A stretch of DNA of 64,000 nt from Candidatus Saccharibacteria bacterium UBA6209 (lineage in GTDB: Bacteria; Patescibacteriota; Saccharimonadia; Saccharimonadales; Saccharimonadaceae), in the NCBI GenBank assembly GCA_002421965.1, contig DISN01000005.1:1-64000 (forward strand). The letters run 5' to 3'. A program made the position numbers and the translations under genes. Under the pieces are notes generated by a model. The model was not told where the DNA came from. It did not search any database and saw only the letters and a program-made list of their open reading frames with translations. Shown here piece after piece: positions 56,051-64,000 of the stretch (its first letter is position 1; each line of letters starts with the position of its first letter).

Positions 56051-56773
56051 ATGTCAGGACATAGCAAATGGGCAAAAATTAAGCGTGACAAGGGCGCTAA
56101 TGACGCAAAGCGTGGTGCTGTTTTTACTAAGCTTGGTAACCAGATTGCTATTGCTGCTCGTGGTGGTATCGATCCAACTATGAACTCGGCTTTGGCGCTA
56201 GCTATCGAGCGAGCCAAGGCGGCTAATATGCCAGGTACGAATATTCAGCGCGCAATTGACCGAGTGGCGGATAAAAACGCGGCGGTCATGGAAGAGATTG
56301 CCTATGAGGCGTATGGCCCAGGCGGTGTCGGGATTATCATTGAAACAGCGACGGACAATCGTAACCGGACACTACCAGAGGTAAAAACGGCATTAGTAAA
56401 AAATGGCGGGCGTATTGCCGACGCGGGAAGCGTGGCGTTTCAGTTTACGCGAAAAGGCGTAATTACCGTGGACGGCACGGGTGAGGATTTGCTTCTTGAG
56501 GTGCTAGATGCCGGAGCGGAGGACGCGGTCGAGGAAGATGGGGAGATTATCGTATACACTGACCTGAAGGACTTGGCGAGCGTGCGTTCCGCCTTAGTTG
56601 ATAGAGGGGTGAAAGTAAAGGATGCCGAACTGCGATATATTGCAAATACACCAGTCGAAATAGCAGATCCTGAGGTGGCGCAGAAGCTTTTCAAAGTGCT
56701 TGACGCGCTTGATGACTTGGACGACGTCGTAAATGTCCATACAAATGCGGATATTACAGCGGATATTGAATAA
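56051..56773 (+). CDS. yebC: YebC/TACO1-family regulator
   Basis: 240 residues, full length. MSGHSKWAKIKRDKGANDAK, the alanine-rich helix and AYGPGGVGIIIETATDNRNR are diagnostic. Members act on transcription or translation of polyproline stretches, depending on the organism. The neighbours ruvC, ruvA and ruvB at 58.6-63 kb fit the common yebC-ruvC linkage. Confidence 0.96.
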   Translation: MSGHSKWAKIKRDKGANDAKRGAVFTKLGNQIAIAARGGIDPTMNSALALAIERAKAANMPGTNIQRAIDRVADKNAAVMEEIAYEAYGPGGVGIIIETATDNRNRTLPEVKTALVKNGGRIADAGSVAFQFTRKGVITVDGTGEDLLLEVLDAGAEDAVEEDGEIIVYTDLKDLASVRSALVDRGVKVKDAELRYIANTPVEIADPEVAQKLFKVLDALDDLDDVVNVHTNADITADIE

Positions 56774-56828
56774 CTGAAATCTTTTTTGCTATACTGCCAA
56801 TAACAACATAAGCAGGATGGGCATGATT

Positions 56829-58640
56829 ATGAAAAAGTGCGGTATCGTTTCACTTATTTTCTCGTTAATCGTGTCGCTTGCCGCCCCAGCTGGGGTGGTT
56901 TTTGCGATGGATGAAGTAGAGGGAGTGACAGAGGAGGGTATTATTAGTACTGACAAAGAGGCTATACTAGCGGTAAATGTAGCTGCTGAGATTCCTGAGG
57001 CGCAGATTGAATCGGTTGAAACAGCCGTCTCTGAGATGACTCAGGCCACACTTGTAGATGAAACGGGTGCAGAGACTGCTTCTAGCCCCCAGCCGACTGT
57101 CACGACAGCCGCGGATGCGCCCATTGTGGCTGAGCCAGTAACAACTCCTCCGGCAATTATTACCTTATTTGATGTAAGTAGTACATTGGAATTTGTTGAA
57201 ATGTATAATCAATCGGGCTCGCCGCTAGACATCTCGAAATTGACCCTGAAGTATAGTGCGGGTAATCAGGCATGCGAGACGGCTGTGAACGACACGGGCT
57301 ATGTGCTGCCGGCGGAATACTTTCTGGTTGTTTCGCCGACCTCCGCCAGTCGCGAGCAGCGGACATTCACGGCTGAGTGTTTGTTTGATGGCGATGTGAC
57401 GCGGGTGGAGGTATTTTATGAGGGGAATCGCATACAGCTTATTGATCAGATTGGCAGTGCTTCGTCTCAATGGATGGCGCATAAGAGTGCGTGGTACTTT
57501 TCGAATAGTGGTGCGAACAAGATAGGTGATCGTAAATCATTTTCTGTTATAAAACAGTCGGGAAGTTTTGAGGCTGATTACAGTGTTATTGCGGTGGGTG
57601 TCGTTGAAGCGACGGGACTTCGCGATAGTGACATGTATCATCCGCCAGATTCAACCGATGGCCTGATGATAGTTGAGATCTTGTCTAATTCTCGTAGCTG
57701 TAGTCCTGGTGATATGGGCGAGGACTGTGAAGATTATATTAAACTGTATAATTCGTCGGATAAGCCTGTTGATTTGGCGAAATATCGCATTAGAACTGGT
57801 GCGCGCACGGCAAATGCGACGACGACTACGTCATATACTTGGCACGAACCGACCATTCATCCGTATCGTGATGAGCTAATACTGACTGAGGGTTCATACT
57901 TTACATTACGCATGCGCAATGACGGCGTAGCGCTGTCACTTGCAAACAAAGAGGGAAATATTTGGATAGAAGATTACTTTGGGGTAGTGTCGTATCAGGA
58001 GGTCTCTTATGCGGGCATGGATTTAGCGGCTGCGCGGGATAGGACGTGGGCATATGACGAGACGGACGGAACGTGGAAGTTTGGGCTAGCCTCTCCTGAC
58101 AAGGCAAATATGTTTCCGATGGAAGAGGTAGTAGCTAGCAGTACGGGTGACTCAACACTCAAACCGTGTCGTGATGATCAATATCGTTCAGAGGAGACTA
58201 ACCGTTGCCGTAATATCTCGACCGGCTCGACGCTGGCGCCATGCAAGGAGGGTCAATATCGGTCGGAGGAGACGAATCGGTGCCGGTCGATTGCTAGCGC
58301 TGCGGCGAGCGTGCTAAAACCTTGTGCGGACGATCAGTTCCGCAACCCTGAAACTAATCGTTGTAAAAAGATAGCCAGTGTCGACGAGTTGGTCGATTGT
58401 GGTGAGGGTAGGGAGCGAAATCCTGAGACTAATCGTTGCCGGAATGTACTATCAGCAGCAATGCCAGTCGCTGGATTTGCACCAGAAATAGTCACCGAAA
58501 CGGCCACTGGGATGATGGGCTGGTGGGTGGCTGGCGGCGTGTCTTTGGCGGCGGTTAGCTATGGTGTGTGGCAATGGCGTTTTGAGATTAGCCGTCTGAC
58601 CAAGAAAACTGCGGCCTATTTTACCTCCAGGGGTAAGTAA
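56829..58640 (+). CDS. Surface protein with two lamin-tail domains and Cys repeats
   Basis: 603 residues from ATG 56829 (AGGATGG 8 nt upstream; ATGs at 56817 and 56823 are possible). Signal peptide (VSLIFSLIVSLAAPAGVVFA), Thr/Ala/Pro-rich linker, lamin-tail-like domains at ~115-230 (LEFVEMYNQSGSPLDISKLT) and ~280-410 (DCEDYIKLYNSSDKPVDLAK). Then four tandem ~26-residue repeats of type PCxxxQYRSEETNRCRxI, and a C-terminal membrane helix (WWVAGGVSLAAVSYGVWQW). Probably an outer-face anchored adhesin or structural protein. Confidence 0.82.
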   Translation: MKKCGIVSLIFSLIVSLAAPAGVVFAMDEVEGVTEEGIISTDKEAILAVNVAAEIPEAQIESVETAVSEMTQATLVDETGAETASSPQPTVTTAADAPIVAEPVTTPPAIITLFDVSSTLEFVEMYNQSGSPLDISKLTLKYSAGNQACETAVNDTGYVLPAEYFLVVSPTSASREQRTFTAECLFDGDVTRVEVFYEGNRIQLIDQIGSASSQWMAHKSAWYFSNSGANKIGDRKSFSVIKQSGSFEADYSVIAVGVVEATGLRDSDMYHPPDSTDGLMIVEILSNSRSCSPGDMGEDCEDYIKLYNSSDKPVDLAKYRIRTGARTANATTTTSYTWHEPTIHPYRDELILTEGSYFTLRMRNDGVALSLANKEGNIWIEDYFGVVSYQEVSYAGMDLAAARDRTWAYDETDGTWKFGLASPDKANMFPMEEVVASSTGDSTLKPCRDDQYRSEETNRCRNISTGSTLAPCKEGQYRSEETNRCRSIASAAASVLKPCADDQFRNPETNRCKKIASVDELVDCGEGRERNPETNRCRNVLSAAMPVAGFAPEIVTETATGMMGWWVAGGVSLAAVSYGVWQWRFEISRLTKKTAAYFTSRGK

Positions 58641-58654
58641 TATACAATTGGTGT

Positions 58655-59128
58655 ATGAGAATAATTGGGATAGATCCCGGAACTGGTATTTTGGGATTTG
58701 GTGTAATTGAAGTAGACGCCAGGGGTAACCCAAAGATGATAACTGCTGGAGTAATTACGACACCAGCGCATACGCCGCTCGATGATAGATTACTCGAGAT
58801 ATTTGACAGCTTGACCGAGATAATTGCTGAGACTAACCCAGAAGTTATGTCAATTGAAAAGCTGTTCTTCGCACAAAATGTCACGACTGCTATTTCTGTG
58901 TCCCATGCCAGGGGCGTGGCTATGCTTACTGGCAAGCAGGCAGGGCTAGAGATTGCCGAGTATACTCCGTTGCAAATCAAGCAGACACTGACCGGTTATG
59001 GCCGTGCTAGTAAGAAACAGATGCAAGAAATGGTCAAGCTACAGCTCGGGTTAAATAACATGCCAAAGCCAGACGATGCGGCCGATGGTTTGGCTGCCGC
59101 AATTACTCATTCGCTCATGAGTCGATAA
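58655..59128 (+). CDS. ruvC: Holliday junction resolvase RuvC
   Basis: 157 residues. IIGIDPGTGILGFGVIE (first Asp), SIEKLFFAQN (Glu) and the final Asp pair in KPDDAADGLAAAITH. Cuts Holliday junctions. TACAAT (58643-58648) ends 6 nt before the ATG. Confidence 0.96.
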   Translation: MRIIGIDPGTGILGFGVIEVDARGNPKMITAGVITTPAHTPLDDRLLEIFDSLTEIIAETNPEVMSIEKLFFAQNVTTAISVSHARGVAMLTGKQAGLEIAEYTPLQIKQTLTGYGRASKKQMQEMVKLQLGLNNMPKPDDAADGLAAAITHSLMSR

Positions 59129-59145
59129 AATGGTAAAATATAACT

Positions 59146-61380
59146 ATGGTAAAAAGGAAATCTGCTATTTCAAAGAAGCAGTTTGCAAAACGAAGCCGTC
59201 ACCCGCTGCCAAGGCGGATTAAGTGGTGGCTACGCACTAAGTGGCAGTGGTTTAAGCAGCTAAAATGGTGGCAGAAGGCCATGCTTATAGGTATGCCGAT
59301 AATCATTTTTGTTTTGGTTATTCCATTGATTATGTATGCTTATTTTGCGACGACCATGGGCGACATGGAGACGTTGATGAACCGTAAAAATACTGGAGTA
59401 GTGCTTCGTGATATTCATGGAGAGACTTTTTATAGCACCGGTACTGCGGAGCACCGTGATATTGTACCGCTCGATAATATCTCGAAGTATATGCAGCAGG
59501 CGGTGGTGGCTAGCGAAGATCGTAATTTCTATGAACATGGTGGATTTTCAATACTAAGTACGTTCAGGGCTTTTTATGGCTATGTATTTTCGGGAAGTGG
59601 TGAATTTGGTGGATCGACCCTAACCCAGCAGCTGGCAAAGATGACGGTATTGTCTTCAGAAAGAAGTTTTTTACGTCAGTATCAGGCTTTTTCGGTGGCA
59701 GCCGCAATTGAGCAGCGCTACAGCAAGGATGAAATTCTGGCGATGTATCTAAATTCGGTGTATTTTGGTGAGAATTCATTTGGCGTTGATCGGGCGGCTA
59801 AGGTTTATTTTAATAAGAAACCAGCCGACCTGTCACTGGCCGAGAGCGCAATGCTAGTCGGTCTCTTGCCGGCTCCAAGCGCTTACTCGCCAATTAGTGG
59901 TGATGCCGACAAGGCCGTAAAGCGTCAAACCGAAGTTCTGTCCAGGATGGTTCGCGGCAAAATGATAAGCGAAGACGACAAGCAGGCCGCTTTAGCTGAG
60001 CAGCTAGCACTTCAAGGTCCAACAGTGATAGTGAACGATGCTCCGCATTTTACCGAGATGGTTTTGGTTGAGCTCTACGATAAGTACGGCGAGGAGAGAG
60101 TGGCACGATCGGGATTTCAGGTGACAACTACTCTTGATTTGACCTTGCAGAGGGCGGCGCTCGCCAGCATTGCTAGCCAAAAAACCTACATCGAGAGAAT
60201 GGGCGGCTCTAATGCTGGAGTGATTGCCGTAGACCCAAAGACTGGTGAAATCCGTGCGCTAGTGGGCAGCGTAGACTACAGTAACGAGGAGTGGGGCAAG
60301 GTAAATATGGCAACCGCAAAGCGTCAGCCAGGCAGTACTTTTAAGCCAATTTACTATGCCGCCGCCTTGGCCGACGGAGTGGTTACACCGGCAACAATTA
60401 TTCGCGACGAGCCAATTAATATTGGCGGCTGGCAGCCGCAAAATGCCACGCGACGTTATTATGGAAACGTAACGGTTCGCCAGGCACTAGCTAGATCATT
60501 AAATATACCATCGATTAAAATAATGCAGGACTATGGTCTAGAGAAGTCGATTGAGGCTGCCAAGTCTCTGGGTATAACCTCTTTGGATAAAGACCCTAGC
60601 GAATACGGTTTATCGATAGCTATCGGCTCTGCCGAGGTGCCGCTGCAGCAGATGACTAATGCCTATGCGGCGTTTGCTGATGGCGGCAATGTTCGAAAAA
60701 ATACGTCAATCCAAGAGATTAAGGACAAGTTAAATAGTAGTATCTACAAGCATGCGTCTACTGCGAAAAGGGGTATCTCTGAGCAAGGAGCTTACCTAGT
60801 CTCGAATATTTTGGCGGATCAGTCAGCTAGGTCGTTCATGTTCGGCTCTAGCTTAAATATTTCTGGCAAGACGGTCGCAGTTAAGACCGGTACCACTGAC
60901 GATAATCGAGACGCCTGGGCTATTGGCTATACTCCAGATATTGCTATTGGTGTATGGGTTGGCAATAATGACAATTCAACGATGGTTAGTGGTGGTGCTG
61001 ATATGGCGGGTCCAATCTGGAGGTCTACGATGACCGTGGCTATCGGTGGCGCTACTCCGAGTTTCTCTAGGCCGCTAAATATTGTTGAGCGATATGTGTG
61101 CTATGGCGGCGGATTGGCTAACACGTGGGGGTCTAACACCTATACTGAGCTATTTCTGTCTACGGCACTTCCGACTGAGAGCTGTTCTGCTGCGGTGCCT
61201 CGGCCCGATCCTGAGCCTGAGCCTGAGCCTGTTACGCCTCCCACTGAAGACGAGGAGGAGCTTGATTCCGATGATGATACTGATGATCCTAGTGAGCCTT
61301 CTAGCCCGCCCCCAACCACGCCAACCAGTCCAACTAATCCAACCAATACCTCTGCGCCAACGCCTCGGTCCCTAAGGTGA
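59146..61380 (+). CDS. Class A penicillin-binding protein (PBP1a-like)
   Basis: 744 residues. Basic cytoplasmic start, one membrane helix (AMLIGMPIIIFVLVIPLIMY), GT51 transglycosylase (VVASEDRNFYEHGG, GGSTLTQQLAKM) and transpeptidase: SxxK in QPGSTFKPIYYA, SxN in SLNIPSIK and KTG in VKTGTTDDNRDAWAIGY. The C-terminus is a disordered tail of Pro/Glu then Asp/Ser/Pro/Thr. Polymerises and crosslinks peptidoglycan. TAAAAT (59134-59139) ends 6 nt before the ATG. Lies between ruvC and ruvA. Confidence 0.95.
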   Translation: MVKRKSAISKKQFAKRSRHPLPRRIKWWLRTKWQWFKQLKWWQKAMLIGMPIIIFVLVIPLIMYAYFATTMGDMETLMNRKNTGVVLRDIHGETFYSTGTAEHRDIVPLDNISKYMQQAVVASEDRNFYEHGGFSILSTFRAFYGYVFSGSGEFGGSTLTQQLAKMTVLSSERSFLRQYQAFSVAAAIEQRYSKDEILAMYLNSVYFGENSFGVDRAAKVYFNKKPADLSLAESAMLVGLLPAPSAYSPISGDADKAVKRQTEVLSRMVRGKMISEDDKQAALAEQLALQGPTVIVNDAPHFTEMVLVELYDKYGEERVARSGFQVTTTLDLTLQRAALASIASQKTYIERMGGSNAGVIAVDPKTGEIRALVGSVDYSNEEWGKVNMATAKRQPGSTFKPIYYAAALADGVVTPATIIRDEPINIGGWQPQNATRRYYGNVTVRQALARSLNIPSIKIMQDYGLEKSIEAAKSLGITSLDKDPSEYGLSIAIGSAEVPLQQMTNAYAAFADGGNVRKNTSIQEIKDKLNSSIYKHASTAKRGISEQGAYLVSNILADQSARSFMFGSSLNISGKTVAVKTGTTDDNRDAWAIGYTPDIAIGVWVGNNDNSTMVSGGADMAGPIWRSTMTVAIGGATPSFSRPLNIVERYVCYGGGLANTWGSNTYTELFLSTALPTESCSAAVPRPDPEPEPEPVTPPTEDEEELDSDDDTDDPSEPSSPPPTTPTSPTNPTNTSAPTPRSLR

Positions 61381-61392
61381 TACAATAGATAT

Positions 61393-61968
61393 ATGATAGC
61401 GCATATTTTTGGTATAGTGGCTGAGAAATTCTTGGGATCAATAATTATTGATGTTGGTGGTGTTGGCTATGAGGTTTCTGTCGCTTCTGGTGATTTCGAT
61501 AAAGTAACGCTTGGGCAAGAGGTTAAGTTTTATACCCATCATCATATAAGGGAGCAGTCGCAGGAGCTTTTTGGATTCTCTTCTTTGGCTGCAAAAAAGT
61601 TATTTCAACTGTTGATTACTGTTCAGGGTGTTGGCCCAAAAGCGGCACTTTCGATATTGGGCCTGAGTGATTCTGAGAATGTTCGAAATGCCATAGCCAA
61701 CGCCGATAGTGCGTTTATACAGAAGGCGAGTGGCGTGGGTAAGAAAACTGCCGAGCGTGTGGTGGTCGATCTTTCTGACAAGGTTGGTCTGCCGACTCAT
61801 TATGGTCGTCACGACGAGCCTGCTCAAGCTGAGCTAAATACTTCTGATGAAGCTTTGGAAGCGCTAATGGCGCTTGGCTATACGCTAGCCGATGCTACTA
61901 AGGCGCTTGAGGGCATAGATGCAAGCTTGCCGACTGGAAAACGAGTCACGGAGGCCCTTAAGGGATAG
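61393..61968 (+). CDS. ruvA: Holliday junction DNA helicase subunit RuvA
   Basis: 191 residues. OB-fold start (MIAHIFGIVAEKFLGSIIID), YTHHHIREQSQELFGF, the two helix-hairpin-helix motifs (ITVQGVGPKAALSIL; KASGVGKKTAERVVVDL) and the C-terminal RuvB-binding domain (DEALEALMALGYTLADATKA). TACAAT (61381-61386) ends 6 nt before the ATG. Confidence 0.96.
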   Translation: MIAHIFGIVAEKFLGSIIIDVGGVGYEVSVASGDFDKVTLGQEVKFYTHHHIREQSQELFGFSSLAAKKLFQLLITVQGVGPKAALSILGLSDSENVRNAIANADSAFIQKASGVGKKTAERVVVDLSDKVGLPTHYGRHDEPAQAELNTSDEALEALMALGYTLADATKALEGIDASLPTGKRVTEALKG

Positions 61969-61971
61969 CTT

Positions 61972-62973
61972 ATGGTGGTTCAGAGGATTATTGATGCGGC
62001 TAATCACGAGGACGATACTGACGAGCAGATTATCGAGATTACTTTGCGGCCACAGAAATTCGATGATTACGTTGGACAAGAGCGATTAAAGAAAAACTTA
62101 AAGTTAGCAATCGAAGCTGCTAAAAAGCGCGATGAACCGATTGATCATGTGTTGCTTTATGGTCCACCAGGACTAGGTAAGACTACGATGGCTAGTGTGA
62201 TTGCGAATGAGATGGGCGCGGGTTTTAGAATTACCAGTGGTCCGGCTATTGAGAGAGCTGGAGATCTAGCGAGTATTCTGACTAATCTCCAGGATGGCGA
62301 CATCTTGTTTATTGATGAAATCCACCGCCTTAGCAGGGCGGTTGAAGAGGTGCTATATAGTGCAATGGAGGATTTTAAGCTAGATATTGTGATCGGTAAG
62401 GGCCCAGCGGCCAGGTCTATTCGGTTGGATTTGCCAAAATTTACAATCATTGGCGCAACGACTCGCACCGGTAGTTTGGCGGCACCGCTGAGGGATCGAT
62501 TTGGGCATATTTATCGTCTTGAATTCTATACCCCAGAGGAGATATCAAGAATAATTGAGCGTACCTCACAAATACTAGAGACTAAAATTCATCAATCTTC
62601 GGCGCAGATACTGTCTACTCGAGCTCGCCTAACCCCCAGGATAGCCAATCGGCTACTCAAGAGGGTTAGGGATTTTGCAGATGTGAACGGTGATGGAATT
62701 ATTGATGATGTGGCAACAAAAAAAGCACTTGCTATGCTAGAGATAGACGAGCTTGGGCTTGATCCTGCAGATCGAAATCTGCTCTTGAGCATGATCGATA
62801 ACTACGGAGATAGTCCGGTTGGCTTGACAACTCTGGCGGCTTTAACGGGCGACGAGGCGACAACTATTGAAGATTTCTACGAGCCGTACTTACTGCAAAT
62901 TGGGTTTATAGAAAAGACGCCAAGGGGTAGGCGAGTGACGCCAAAAGCCAAAAGCCATCTGCTAAAAGACTGA
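61972..62973 (+). CDS. ruvB: Holliday junction DNA helicase RuvB
   Basis: 333 residues. [20 protein letters not shown], Walker [15 protein letters not shown], Walker [13 protein letters not shown], sensor [20 protein letters not shown] and the winged-helix end ([20 protein letters not shown]). Starts 3 bp after ruvA without a separate promoter. Confidence 0.97.
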   Translation: MVVQRIIDAANHEDDTDEQIIEITLRPQKFDDYVGQERLKKNLKLAIEAAKKRDEPIDHVLLYGPPGLGKTTMASVIANEMGAGFRITSGPAIERAGDLASILTNLQDGDILFIDEIHRLSRAVEEVLYSAMEDFKLDIVIGKGPAARSIRLDLPKFTIIGATTRTGSLAAPLRDRFGHIYRLEFYTPEEISRIIERTSQILETKIHQSSAQILSTRARLTPRIANRLLKRVRDFADVNGDGIIDDVATKKALAMLEIDELGLDPADRNLLLSMIDNYGDSPVGLTTLAALTGDEATTIEDFYEPYLLQIGFIEKTPRGRRVTPKAKSHLLKD

Positions 62974-62993
62974 TTTATGATATAATTTAGTCT

Positions 62994-63842
62994 ATGAATC
63001 CAGAGGAAGTGGAAAATTCAACTAAGCCAGCCGCCTATGATCCAGAGGGTCGACCGCTTTATTATCACCCGCCCGTTGATATGCCTGCACCAGTCCAGGC
63101 GGAGCCAGCGCAACAAAAGGTGCGATCCCACATTACGACTCGACCCGATAGGATAGAGGGGCATAATTTTAATCCACAAATACGAGCACAGTATGCCAAT
63201 GAGCCCGACACGGTTCACGCGCATCGACCCATGGAGCCAGAGAAGCGGGAGATAAGTGAAGGTCTAATGCAGAAATACCGCGAGTCAAAAGAGAAATACC
63301 CATATCTTAATTTGAGCGAAGGTGAGTTTGTGATATTAGACATCAAGCGTCATCCGATTGGTATGCTTATACCGATTATCGTTACCTTCGCTCTGCTGAT
63401 GGCAATTTTTGTATTCGGATCTTTTTATCCGTCTATGTATGACGCCGCTGCTGGCACAATTATGCCATCGATACCTGCGATGTTTGGTATATTGCTACTA
63501 ATATCGGCGCTAGTTGTCCTGGGCGGTGCTGTTGCCTTGTGGGTTTACTTGCAGAATCAGTTTTTTATGACAAATGAGAGTGTTGTTCAGGAGATCCAAG
63601 ATAGTCTATTTATGAGGAGAGAGCAGACAGTTAGCTTAGGTAGTATCGAGGATGCAAGTTTTAAGCAAAATGGAATACTGCAGACGGTGCTAGATTATGG
63701 GACGATTAGGCTGAGTACCGAGGGCCAAGAGACGACGTACGTGTTTAGGTACGTGGCACACCCCAAGAAGCAAATTGCTACGCTAAATAATGCTATTGAG
63801 GCATTTAAAAACGGTCGCCCGGTGGATCCATTTGAGGATTAG
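62994..63842 (+). CDS. PH-domain (bPH2-like) membrane protein
   Basis: 282 residues. A Pro-rich disordered cytoplasmic start (~100 residues), two membrane helices (MLIPIIVTFALLMAIFVFGS; AMFGILLLISALVVLGGAVA), then a bacterial PH domain (NQFFMTNESVVQEIQDSLF ... DYGTIRLSTEGQETTYVFRY). TATAAT (62981-62986) ends 7 nt before the ATG. Function unknown. Confidence 0.82.
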   Translation: MNPEEVENSTKPAAYDPEGRPLYYHPPVDMPAPVQAEPAQQKVRSHITTRPDRIEGHNFNPQIRAQYANEPDTVHAHRPMEPEKREISEGLMQKYRESKEKYPYLNLSEGEFVILDIKRHPIGMLIPIIVTFALLMAIFVFGSFYPSMYDAAAGTIMPSIPAMFGILLLISALVVLGGAVALWVYLQNQFFMTNESVVQEIQDSLFMRREQTVSLGSIEDASFKQNGILQTVLDYGTIRLSTEGQETTYVFRYVAHPKKQIATLNNAIEAFKNGRPVDPFED

Positions 63843-63845
63843 TTG

Positions 63846-64000
63846 CTAGTTGTTTCGATTGGTTTTTACGAAATCATCTTCGTTGTCTAAGATTGCACGA
63901 AGCTTGTACGACTTACACTTTCCGTCATTGCAGTTTGTTGGCTCGTATCTGTATGATGAATCGCTCTCACCGAGTGCCACGCCGGACGGGTCAGTCAATA
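63846..64000 (-). CDS. Pilin-like protein, 3' end only
   Basis: About 51 codons are visible, ending in TAG at 63846-63848; the gene continues beyond the window. The end contains SSYRYEPTNCNDGKCKSYKL and RAILDNEDDFVKTNRNN: two cysteines and a final polar strand, similar to C-termini of type IV pilin-like proteins common in Saccharibacteria. The N-terminal methylation motif cannot be checked. Confidence 0.55.
   Translation of the reverse strand, partial: LTDPSGVALGESDSSYRYEPTNCNDGKCKSYKLRAILDNEDDFVKTNRNN

Noticed and set aside
61140..61385. Ser/Gly/Val-rich minus-strand ORF
   Set aside because: Shadow of the low-complexity Pro/Asp/Glu tail of the penicillin-binding protein.

Overview
The window looks like a piece of a Candidate Phyla Radiation genome, most probably Candidatus Saccharibacteria (TM7). 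The reasons are the gene order and content, the very compact layout, many unrecognised small exported proteins, a reduced set of metabolic genes, and ordinary use of TGA as a stop, which argues against the UGA-recoding Gracilibacteria/Absconditabacteria. This assignment is inferred from the sequence only. No 16S gene is present.

Layout. 1-5.2 kb: end of an F1Fo ATP synthase operon (b-like stalk gene cut by the window edge, then delta, alpha, gamma, beta and a short epsilon). 5.2-14.4 kb: a cell-surface locus with a membrane-anchored beta-fibre protein, four exported proteins that share N- and C-terminal domains, two DUF916-like exported proteins with a C-terminal membrane anchor, and an Ig/PKD-like anchored protein. 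14.5-18.4 kb: an OpgB/LtaS-like phosphoglycerol transferase, CorA, a 30-codon small gene with its own strong promoter, and a DsbA-like thioredoxin with a CxxxC motif. 18.4-29.4 kb: housekeeping genes (CBS-domain protein, AspRS, YtxH, MscS, TrmB, MazG-like, Nudix, MurC, MFS) and small unknown genes. 29.4-34.3 kb: three CAT-anticodon tRNAs, a DivIC-like gene, an operon with a flavoprotein lacking its redox cysteines, and a hypoxanthine phosphoribosyltransferase-like gene. 34.3-44.2 kb: HAD nucleotidase, dinB, tilS, ftsH, murJ, lepA, gmk. 44.3-48.9 kb: hrcA-grpE-dnaK-dnaJ under CIRCE control. 49-53 kb: DUF1704-like metallopeptidase, RimB/RimK-like pair, DUF192. 53-58.6 kb: tRNA-Lys, a GH5 exo-beta-1,3-glucanase-like gene, comEC, yebC and a lamin-tail-domain surface protein. 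58.6-64 kb: ruvC, a class A PBP, ruvA, ruvB, a PH-domain membrane protein and the end of a pilin-like gene.

Two genome-wide patterns stand out. First, all four tRNA genes are bracketed by partial copies of themselves: the 5' part is repeated upstream at three of four, and the 3' part downstream at all four. Short inverted copies of internal tRNA segments accompany these, and a roughly 70-bp hairpin repeat sits at the T-loop position of three downstream copies. Second, about 20 genes have a -10 box ending 5-7 nt (usually exactly 6) before the start codon, which predicts leaderless mRNAs. This rule moves several start codons. Operon-internal genes and surface-protein genes instead carry Shine-Dalgarno sequences.

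Functional links: tilS acts on a CAT-anticodon tRNA-Ile, and CAT tRNAs are present here. MurC, MurJ, the class A PBP and the DivIC-like protein are wall synthesis and division functions. CIRCE sites tie hrcA, dnaK and dnaJ into one heat-shock regulon. Stretches without a gene: 36735-36958 (one hairpin with 7-bp arms near 36811-36827, otherwise nothing), 43204-43472 (nothing recognised) and 44187-44266 (nothing recognised).
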